The translations under genes and the position numbers were made by a program. This document shows, piece after piece, positions 8,684 to 12,833 of a stretch of 12,833 bases of DNA. This stretch comes from Treponema sp. Its GTDB lineage: Bacteria > Spirochaetota > Spirochaetia > Treponematales > Treponemataceae. The notes beneath the pieces are model-generated. The model searched no databases. It worked only from the letters and a program-made list of their open reading frames with translations, and had not been told where the DNA came from. How positions within the stretch are numbered: the stretch's first letter is position 1; the number at the start of each line of letters is the position of its first letter. The stretch lies in contig JAEDJA010000041.1 in NCBI GenBank assembly GCA_016296575.1, forward strand, positions 1 to 12,833, in the 5' to 3' direction.

Positions 8684-10657
8684 TTACATCACCAGTGCTT
8701 CCCAGGCTTCGGTAGCTGTGTCGATTTCGGCAGAGACTTTGTCAATTTCGGCCTGAACTGCCTTGGCTTTTTCTCCGTTGGAATACACTTCAGGATTTGC
8801 CATCTGTGCTTCCAGGGCAGCTTTTTTTTCTTCCAGCTGGGCAATCAGTTCTTCGGCTTTTGCAATCTCTTTTTCTTTTTTGCGTTTCTCAGCATCCAGT
8901 TTTTTCTGTTCTTCGTAAGACAGTTTTGAGCGATCCACTTCGCCTGTAGGTGTTACAGCGGAAGATTGCTTTTGTGAAGCGGCCTGAGAAGATTGACTTT
9001 GTGATGGAACCTGAGAATTTTGAGCTTGAGAAGGATCTTCATTTTTTTCGCCTTCAACCTGACTCAGGTAGTACTGATAATCACCTGGGAAATATTTGTA
9101 TTCACCGTTTTTCAGTTCCAGTACCCGGTTTGCAAGTCCTTCAATAAATCCACGGTCGTGGCTTACAAAGATTACTGTACCACCAAAATCAGTGAGGGCT
9201 TGAAGAAGAACATCCTTTGAATGCATGTCCAAATGGTTAGTAGGTTCGTCCAGTACCAGAAGATTTACAGGGCGTAAAAGCAGCTGCAAAAGGGCAACAC
9301 GGCTTTTTTCACCACCGGAAAGCATATCAAGAGATTTATAAACATCATCACCGCGGAAAAGAAAGGCTCCCAGCATGTCCCGGAGTTTTGGAATCAGTTC
9401 CAGAGGAGCTTCATCTTCCAGATATTCAAGAATAGTCTGACTTCCCTTGATGGTTTCAGCGTTATCCTGAGAAAAGTACCCGATTTTTACACCGGCACCC
9501 AGCTCGGAAGTTCCTTTAAAATCAGCATCTTCACCTGCAATAATTCTTAGAAGTGTTGATTTACCTTCACCGTTACGTCCGGCTACAACAAGGCGCTGTC
9601 CATTTTCCAAAATCATTTCCAGATTGTTCAAAACATTGCGCTTTCCATCGTAGCTTTTGGTAATACCGTTCATGCGTAAAACCAGTCTTCCTGAGTGAGG
9701 AGCCGGCGGAAATGTAAAATGAATCTTTTTAAGGCTTTCTGGGATTTCAATTTTCTGAGCCAGAATTTTGTCCAGCATTTTCTGGCGTTCCTGGGCAGCC
9801 GCAGCTTTAGTTGCCTTGTATCCAAAACGGTTGATAAAATCTTCCAATTTGTGGATTTCCTGCTGCTGCTGTTCGTAGGCGGCAATAAGTGTTTTTAGTT
9901 CAACTTCCCGCACCTGTTCATAATGAGTAAAATTACCCGGATAGCGTTTTAACTCTCCGTTAAAAAGTTCATAAACTTCGTTGATTGTAACGTCCAAAAA
10001 GTAGCGGTCATGGGAAACCAGCAGGAAACCGCCAGGAAAGTTCTGCAAAAACTGTTCCAGCCAGTTGCGGGCTTCAATATCAAGGTAGTTTGTTGGTTCA
10101 TCCAGAAGCAGGATATCCGGACCAGTCATAAGAACTTTGGCAAGGGCAATTCGCATCTGCCATCCGCCAGAAAATTCTTCGGTCAGGCGGTCAAAATCAC
10201 TTCGCTTAAAACCAAGTCCCAGAAGAACACTTTCGGCTAAAGCCTGACGACGGTGCCATCCGCTTTCTTCCAGCTGTGTGATGTAAAATGACTGCCGTTC
10301 CAAAAGTGTATTTGTATTGGAAGGATTTTTTGCCAGTTCGTCACCAATTTCATCAATCTGACGCTGAAGCTCGTATCCAAATTCAAAAGCTTTATCGGCT
10401 TCTTCCAAAAGTGTGCATCCATGGTGGGTAAGACCGCTCTGAGGAAGGTAAGCAATGCGGGCATCTTTCTGGGCAACCCGGTCACCTGAATCAGGATTTA
10501 CAAGACCTGCCATTACCTTGATGAGTGTAGATTTGCCTGCCCCGTTTGCACCGGTAAGTGCTGCCTTTGTGCCTTTCTGAAGATTGACTGTTACGTCTTT
10601 AAGAATGTCCCGGTCCCCGAAAGCCAGGGAAACTTTTGAAAACTGTACAAATGCCAT
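8684..10657 (-). CDS. ABC-F family ATPase (ribosome-associated, Uup/YdiF-like)
   Basis: A soluble twin-ABC protein with no membrane segment. ABC-F proteins bind the ribosomal E site and relieve stalled or mispositioned translation complexes; a subset gives antibiotic resistance. The 657 aa protein has ABC1 with Walker A GANGAGKS (36-43), signature SGGWQ (163-167) and Walker B/D-loop LLLDEPTNYLD (E187). A charged helical linker follows (about 235-315, the P-site tRNA interaction region). ABC2 has GRNGEGKS (360-367), SGGEK (447-451) and LVLDEPTNHLD (E471). After a Ser/Gln-rich spacer (about 541-569) comes a C-terminal coiled coil (about 578-655), as in Uup and YdiF. All catalytic residues are present. 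The long C-terminal coiled coil favours a housekeeping type over a resistance factor, but this is not certain. First gene of the operon with galE and the LEA14 lipoprotein. There is no clear Shine-Dalgarno before the ATG; the leader reads CATAATTCTATCC then ATG. Confidence 0.95.
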   Translation of the reverse strand: MAFVQFSKVSLAFGDRDILKDVTVNLQKGTKAALTGANGAGKSTLIKVMAGLVNPDSGDRVAQKDARIAYLPQSGLTHHGCTLLEEADKAFEFGYELQRQIDEIGDELAKNPSNTNTLLERQSFYITQLEESGWHRRQALAESVLLGLGFKRSDFDRLTEEFSGGWQMRIALAKVLMTGPDILLLDEPTNYLDIEARNWLEQFLQNFPGGFLLVSHDRYFLDVTINEVYELFNGELKRYPGNFTHYEQVREVELKTLIAAYEQQQQEIHKLEDFINRFGYKATKAAAAQERQKMLDKILAQKIEIPESLKKIHFTFPPAPHSGRLVLRMNGITKSYDGKRNVLNNLEMILENGQRLVVAGRNGEGKSTLLRIIAGEDADFKGTSELGAGVKIGYFSQDNAETIKGSQTILEYLEDEAPLELIPKLRDMLGAFLFRGDDVYKSLDMLSGGEKSRVALLQLLLRPVNLLVLDEPTNHLDMHSKDVLLQALTDFGGTVIFVSHDRGFIEGLANRVLELKNGEYKYFPGDYQYYLSQVEGEKNEDPSQAQNSQVPSQSQSSQAASQKQSSAVTPTGEVDRSKLSYEEQKKLDAEKRKKEKEIAKAEELIAQLEEKKAALEAQMANPEVYSNGEKAKAVQAEIDKVSAEIDTATEAWEALVM

Positions 10658-10662
10658 GGATA

Positions 10663-10691
10663 GAATTATGGCAGATTTTTTGGAAAAAATC
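10663..10691 (-). promoter_or_regulatory. Possible ABC-F operon promoter with an 8-bp palindrome
   Basis: On the minus strand a CATAAT hexamer lies 7 bases before the ATG, with only a weak -35 upstream, so transcription could start at or beside the start codon. Just upstream is GATTTTTTGGAAAAAATC (10674-10691), with perfect 8-base arms around a 2-base centre. It overlaps the would-be -35/-10 spacer and could be an operator, or simply an A/T palindrome. Assignment by eye only. Confidence 0.3.
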
Positions 10692-10772
10692 GATATATGT
10701 GTGTAGTTTCAGTTTTACAGGAACAAACTGACCTCATAACCCTCCATAAAAAGATTTTCAGGCACAAAAAAA

Positions 10773-10944
10773 GGGGCTGTCCAATAAGTTTGCATTACGG
10801 TGGTTGAGTTTACGGTTCCTGAGCCATGTCGAAGGGTGGTATCCTGAGCCTGTCGAAGGGTGGTATCCTGAGCCTGCCGAAGGGTGGTTCCTGAGCTTGT
10901 CGAAGGGCTCAATGAGTACTCACTCATTACTTTTGGGACAGCCC
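10773..10944. repeat. MITE-like inverted-repeat element, copy 2
   Basis: The arms GGGCTGTCC (10774-10782) and GGACAGCCC (10936-10944) are perfect and are flanked by an A-run on the left and a T-run on the right, extending the inverted repeat to about 17 bases each side. The first 60 bases are almost the same as copy 1 at 6497-6635, and so is the closing segment (CTCAATGAG ... CTCATTAC). The middle differs: here it holds a tandem array. A minus-strand reading frame through it (10715-10927) is a by-product of the repeats. It lies in the intergenic region between the ABC-F promoter and the small-toxin locus. Confidence 0.8.
10818..10907. repeat. Tandem array of four CCTGAGC-TGTCGAAGGG units
   Basis: Units begin at 10818, 10843, 10867 and 10890 (periods 25, 24 and 23). 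Each is a variant of CCTGAGCCTGTCGAAGGG followed by TGGTAT or TGGTT. Copy 1 of the element has a single unit at the same place, so the array probably arose by slippage or unequal exchange. The core reads CCCTTCGACAGGCTCAGG on the other strand. Confidence 0.85.
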
Positions 10945-10997
10945 ATTTTTTTCTCCAGACGCACTTATAAAAAAGACTGATACTGTGACATTTTTAC

Positions 10998-11033
10998 ATA
11001 TACCTATACAAAATTAAAGGTATATATTATAAT
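10998..11033 (+). promoter_or_regulatory. Promoter and operator-like palindrome of the small-toxin gene
   Basis: TATACA (11005-11010) and a perfect TATAAT (11028-11033) are separated by 17 bases, giving a start at about 11040. Overlapping it is the inverted repeat ATATACCT (10998-11005) / AGGTATAT (11018-11025) with a 12-base centre. It spans the -35 and the spacer, as a repressor site would. Read directly from sequence; function inferred. Confidence 0.6.
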
Positions 11034-11039
11034 GATTTT

Positions 11040-11118
11040 TGGAAGTGCCTGATTCTTTGGCGGCGGCTCCCGAACTCAACTGGTTTTGCCAGAATTTGAT
11101 TTAGGGAGGCTTTGCGGA
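11040..11118 (+). promoter_or_regulatory. Structured 5' leader of the toxin mRNA
   Basis: The leader is about 79 bases long. It contains a hairpin CTGG-TTTTG-CCAG (11080-11092). Outside it, CTCCC (11067-11071) is complementary to GGGAG (11104-11108), which is the core of the toxin Shine-Dalgarno. Closing this stem would hide the ribosome site. A second possible pairing joins GGCGGCT (11062-11068) to AGCCGCC (11216-11222) at the 3' end of the message. The two pairings share bases 11067-11068 and so could compete. Long 5'-3' pairing and hidden Shine-Dalgarnos are known features of type I toxin mRNAs; here they are predicted only. Confidence 0.45.
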
Positions 11119-11208
11119 ATGACTTTATACGAAATTATTTCGTTGGCTATTGATTTAGCCATTCTCATTCTAGCAGCCCTTTCTTACTTAAAAGATAGAA
11201 AGAGTTAA
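11119..11208 (+). CDS. Small hydrophobic peptide, putative holin-like / TxpA-type type I toxin
   Basis: The 29-residue peptide begins MTLYEIIS, has one uninterrupted membrane segment (about residues 6-23, rich in Ile, Leu and Ala) and ends in a short charged tail, YLKDRKS. This layout (MTxYE start, single helix, basic tail) matches the small putative holin-like toxins and TxpA-type peptides of Firmicutes, which insert in the inner membrane and depolarise it when unrepressed. The start is well supported: AGGGAGG at 11103-11109, 9 bases upstream, the strongest Shine-Dalgarno in this part of the window. The gene has its own promoter, a terminator hairpin 5 bases after the stop, and a convergent antisense promoter. 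It is not part of a longer frame. Toxicity is inferred from architecture. An alternative is a small membrane peptide with another role. Confidence 0.75.
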   Translation: MTLYEIISLAIDLAILILAALSYLKDRKS

Positions 11209-11285
11209 AAAGTAAAGCCGCCCTTTCGCGAAACAGTGGCGGCTTTATAGCACTAATGTGGAGACGACCGACAGAATCGGGCATT
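11206..11285 (-). ncRNA. Predicted antisense RNA antitoxin (about 80 nt)
   Basis: A consensus-like promoter just to the right drives leftward transcription from about 11285. The shared hairpin at 11214-11246 ends it near 11206. The RNA would be wholly complementary to the 3' end of the toxin message, including its stop codon and terminator. It carries a 5' hairpin (CCGA-TTCTG-TCGG in its own sense) and the terminator hairpin, both possible kissing or seed loops. The arrangement equals that of txpA/ratA-type type I systems, where the antisense RNA converges on the toxin 3' end. The ends are estimates. Confidence 0.6.
11214..11246. terminator. Bidirectional terminator shared by toxin and antisense RNA
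   Basis: AAAGCCGCC (11214-11222) pairs perfectly with GGCGGCTTT (11238-11246) around a 15-base loop. On the minus strand the stem is followed by ACTTTTT, a good intrinsic terminator for the antisense RNA. On the plus strand the T-run is short, so toxin transcripts may read on to a second small hairpin, CCGA-CAGAA-TCGG (11268-11280), followed by a T-rich tail (11281-11291). Confidence 0.8.
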
Positions 11286-11291
11286 TCTTTT

Positions 11292-11320
11292 AATATACCA
11301 CCAACTCGCTTTTTCGTCAA
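11292..11320 (-). promoter_or_regulatory. Promoter of the antisense RNA
   Basis: On the minus strand, TTGACG (11320-11315) and TATATT (11297-11292) are separated by exactly 17 bases; each matches the sigma-70 consensus at 5 of 6 positions or nearly so. It ends 8 bases from the left terminus of the neighbouring insertion sequence. It faces the toxin gene and no ORF follows it. Confidence 0.6.
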
Positions 11321-11321
11321 A

Positions 11322-11492
11322 TTAATAAATAGCCCGAAATTCGAGTTTTCTAAATCGCCTGTTTATTGCAGATTTCGCCATTTTGAATCCGTACCACATC
11401 CTTTTAGATTTACTTCTTTTTGCAATTCCCTTTGTTACTTTGTCACTCGTCAGTTCTTTTATCATTTTATGCTGATTTTTGGTGATTTTCAT
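11322..11492 (-). pseudogene. IS982-like transposase fragment A (deletion derivative)
   Basis: From the ATG at 11492 the minus strand encodes KNQHKMIKELTSDKV, nearly the same as KNYHKMIKELMSDKV in fragment B at 12000-12060. It is joined directly to TKGIAKRSKSKRMWYGFKM, which resembles the later IS982 block HKVTKGxAxRSKSxxxWFYGFKL. Well over 100 residues that should lie between are missing. The fusion is in frame and the shared KV / AAAGT at the joint suggests deletion across a short repeat. The tail then runs into the left terminal repeat and stops at 11322. Not functional. Reading frame continues upstream to 11639 without recognisable similarity. Confidence 0.65.
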
Positions 11493-11503
11493 GGAATAAA
11501 TTA

Positions 11504-11751
11504 AGTGATTTACTAATTTTGTGGGCGGATTTTGCTTATGATTAGTAAAATTACGTGCGGTAAGTGTTTTTTTTCGGTAATATCCGAGGATTTTACTAAT
11601 TCTGGGGAAGTTTTTGACTTCTGAGTAGTAATAATTCATTACAAACTGATGAATTAATCCTTTTTTTGATATTTTATACTAATTTTTGATGGGTTTTCTC
11701 GTTGGGATTAGTAAAAATACAAATGAAGTTGTTTTATTTAGTGATTTACTA
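11504..11751. repeat. A/T-rich stretch with scattered TTTACTAAT repeats
   Basis: No gene is supported between fragments A and B. The stretch carries a recurring core TTTACTAAT or its complement: about 11510-11518, 11540-11548, 11593-11602, 11677-11683 and 11708-11714, with a 12-base direct repeat AGTGATTTACTA at 11504-11515 and 11740-11751. Neighbouring copies are often inverted to each other, for example 11510-11518 with 11540-11548. It could be binding-site DNA, a remnant of repeated insertions, or slippage in A/T-rich sequence. Confidence 0.5.
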
Positions 11752-11753
11752 CA

Positions 11754-12223
11754 TTAAATTAACCCTAATCTGAAAAAGTTTTGATAAAAATCCAGATTGC
11801 GGTTAATCATATAAGCTGCAATGCTATAGAAAAAGTGCCGGAACATACCGACAATACTTCGTGCCTTATGATATTCAAGCTGAAAGTTATTTTTCAGCGT
11901 TCCCCAGTCAGATTCAATGATGCTTCTGTGCTTGATATGATAACATTCAAAGTCGATTTGTTTGTTGCCTTCATGAAATTTTCATAATTCGGGAGATTTG
12001 GAACTTTGTCACTCATCAGTTCTTTTATCATTTTATGATAATTTTTCAGATCTCCCGTTTTAAAATGAAATCTGTAGATGTTCAGCGCGACAATCTGCTC
12101 AAGACTTAATTGTCTTTTAGGTCCTCGTTTTCCATTGAACTTTGAAATAAGAAATTCATACATCAAATTTCCTTTAAGGCTCTTGAAAAACATGCTGGTT
12201 AAGTTGTAAATTTGTTCATACAT
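11754..12223 (-). pseudogene. IS982-like transposase fragment B (N- and C-terminal parts, core deleted)
   Basis: The first 80 or so codons from the ATG at 12223 form the helical N-terminus of an IS982-type transposase (MYEQIYNLTSMFF, KRGPKRQLSLEQIVALNIYR, NYENFMKATNKS). At about 11955-11960 the similarity jumps, with a frame change, to the C-terminal block HIKHRSIIESDWGTLKNNF, which holds the catalytic Glu, then RSIVGMFRHFFYSIAAY, ending at the stop at 11754-11756. The middle with both catalytic Asp residues is missing. The first frame itself stops at 11894. Clearly inactive. Confidence 0.75.
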
Positions 12224-12274
12224 AAGCGTAACTCTTTTTGAGTTTTTTGGTAAATTCTCAATTAAACTCGAAAT

Positions 12275-12373
12275 TCAGGCTATTAGAATATGATGAACAA
12301 TTCTATCTCTGAATGGTGCTGCAAAAACTTCTCGTTTTACAGGTTGATTTACAATAAAGCAGGTAGATTTACC
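12275..12373 (-). pseudogene. Diversity-generating retroelement reverse transcriptase remnant
   Basis: The minus strand reads GKSTCFIVNQP then VKREVFAAPFRDRIVHHI. This is the motif preceding and entering the first RT block of DGR and group II-like reverse transcriptases, whose usual form is KREIFAADFRDRIVHH. Only about 30 residues remain. Upstream, a stop (TGA) directly precedes GKST, so the N-terminal part has been removed. Downstream, the coding stops making sense exactly where the IS terminal repeat begins (12284), and the frame ends at TGA 12277-12275. The YADD catalytic block is gone and is found nowhere else in the window. It lies just downstream of a template-repeat-like segment and of avd, in canonical DGR order. 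Confidence 0.8.
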
Positions 12374-12374
12374 T

Positions 12375-12419
12375 CATATTGCCATTGTTGAAATTCAGTT
12401 CCCGGGCGTTATTATTGTT
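12375..12419 (-). other. Truncated DGR template repeat (TR) remnant
   Basis: Read on the minus strand, 15 codons spell NNNNARELNFNNGNM, with eight Asn codons all of AAC/AAT type. This is what a DGR template encodes, since adenines are the mutable bases. It also matches the NxxxARxLNFNNGN pattern found in variable repeats of DUF1566 / Fibrobacter-major-domain type target proteins, where it is normally followed by NNNNKxxxxxVRxVR. Here the match ends at ATGA (12374) and the RT fragment begins at the next base, so the second half of the template, and with it the 3' end required for mutagenic homing, is missing. The template's 5' part may extend to about 12455 after the avd stop. Confidence 0.65.
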
Positions 12420-12459
12420 GGAAGGGTTCTGACAACAAGACCAGTAAACGCAACTGCAC

Positions 12460-12714
12460 TTATTTATTGCTACCGGCATTACGCCAGGCAGTAATCTGTT
12501 TTCCTATACTGTCCAAAAAATGTTCTAAGTATATAGTTTTGTCTTTTGTTTTATTGGCTCTGTAAATATAACGTACCAGCAAAATGCAATCCCGCTTTAG
12601 GTCTTGGCCAAGTGTAAACTTGTACTCCCGCGGGAAGTTTGTTGTTACCTGGAATATTCTTAAAGTCATCTGGTATACATCTTTAAAAACAGGTAAGTCA
12701 TAATACAAAGCCAT
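12460..12714 (-). pseudogene. avd: DGR accessory variability determinant (Avd-like four-helix protein), internally shortened
   Basis: From the ATG at 12714 the frame encodes 84 residues: MALYYDLPVFKDVYQM, then FPREYKFTLGQDLKRD (28-42) and IYRANKTK (50-57), then YLEHFLD, and finally SIGKQITAWRNAG. All are Avd landmarks. Avd forms a pentameric four-helix barrel that binds the RT and template RNA. Family members are usually about 110-130 residues; here the block between FLD and IGKQ (the third helix and most of the fourth) is missing although the frame is kept. The product probably cannot form the bundle. The longer ATG at 12741 falls in the adjacent repeat element and is not used; GGAAA about 7 bases before 12714 is a weak Shine-Dalgarno. 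The same fold occurs in 23S rRNA intervening-sequence proteins, but the flanking template and RT fragments point to Avd. The variable target gene, normally upstream, would lie beyond the right edge. Confidence 0.8.
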
Positions 12715-12729
12715 ATCTTTTCCAATATA

Positions 12730-12833
12730 GGGGCTGACCAAATAGTTCGTTGCGTAGCGTCATTCCGAACTCGTATCAGAATCTATGCACTGTATATAGC
12801 GTAGATGCTGAATCAAGTTCAGCTTGCCTATAC
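12730..12833. repeat. Dispersed repeat element at the right edge (incomplete)
   Basis: It begins GGGGCTGACCAAATAGTT, resembling the GGGGCTGTCCAATAAGTT terminus of the two MITE-like elements. It then departs and runs into a stem-loop GCTGAA-TCAAG-TTCAGC (12807-12823). It separates avd from whatever lies upstream. The second end is outside the window, so kinship to the other two is uncertain. Confidence 0.5.

Larger units (their letters stand above)
11328..12284 (-). mobile_element. Decayed IS982-like insertion sequence
   Basis: The left end (11328-11350) and the right end (12284-12262, read on the minus strand) share the inverted repeat AATAGCCYGAAWTTCGAGTT, with 19 of the first 21 bases identical. 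The 957-base span between them is normal for an IS982-type element. Inside are two separate transposase fragments on the minus strand rather than one gene, and about 270 bases of A/T-rich repeats between them. The element therefore appears to be a composite of two deleted copies, or one copy that has duplicated and rearranged. The right terminus abuts the RT fragment of the DGR; the left terminus abuts the antisense promoter of the toxin locus. No target-site duplication is obvious. Confidence 0.7.

Noticed and set aside
10818..10907. CRISPR array
   Set aside because: The spacing between units is only 5-7 bases and nearly the same each time; there are no unique spacers and no cas genes.
10715..10927. 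Minus-strand 70-codon frame rich in TLRQAQD repeats
   Set aside because: It is a translation of the tandem CCTGAGC-TGTCGAAGGG array and element terminus; no ribosome site, no protein-like composition.
11032..11052. Seven-codon leader peptide frame MIFGSA upstream of the toxin
   Set aside because: Its ATG overlaps the -10 box, so it would not be in the transcript.
11894..12223. An intact 109-residue protein
   Set aside because: Its last 20 or so residues are out of frame with the transposase C-terminal block that follows; it is part of the broken IS982-like gene.
12460..12714. 23S rRNA intervening-sequence protein instead of Avd
   Set aside because: Same fold, but there is no rRNA gene, and template-repeat and RT fragments lie directly downstream as in DGRs.

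Overview
The window looks like chromosome of a gut-type, saccharolytic spirochaete, most likely a Treponema. This is inferred from moderate GC content, a ClpB / GH115 alpha-glucuronidase / GalE gene set, a lipoprotein signal of the short spirochaete kind, and a Treponema-like diversity-generating retroelement (DGR) remnant. No rRNA or tRNA is present to confirm it.

Layout. (1) Bases 1-717 hold a broken IS4-type transposase on the minus strand, followed by about 215 bases of odd, hairpin-bearing DNA. (2) Bases 935-6481 hold two intact plus-strand genes: the disaggregase clpB and a 959-residue GH115 alpha-glucuronidase with no export signal. (3) Bases 6497-6635 hold a MITE-like inverted-repeat element lying between convergent genes. 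(4) Bases 6642-10657 hold a tight minus-strand operon: an ABC-F ATPase, then galE, then a LEA14-type lipoprotein. (5) Bases 10773-10944 hold a second copy of the MITE-like element, with an internal 23-25 bp tandem array. (6) Bases 10998-11320 hold a compact type I toxin-antitoxin candidate. It has a 29-residue hydrophobic peptide with a strong Shine-Dalgarno, its own promoter and operator-like palindrome, a shared terminator, and a convergent promoter for an antisense RNA. (7) Bases 11328-12284 hold a decayed IS982-like element with recognisable terminal inverted repeats and two deleted transposase fragments. (8) Bases 12275-12714 hold a relic DGR in the canonical avd - template repeat - reverse transcriptase order. 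Its avd has lost an internal block, its template repeat is cut after about 45 recognisable bases, and its RT is reduced to about 30 residues ending at the IS terminus. (9) From 12730 to the right edge lies part of a third dispersed-repeat element.

The core genes (1-10.7 kb) are ordinary. The right-hand 2.1 kb is an accessory graveyard in which nearly every mobile gene has lost an internal segment. The items most worth a second look are the type I toxin-antitoxin locus, which carries no long ORF and is easily missed, and the decayed DGR, which is recognisable only by reading TR and RT fragments outside ORFs.
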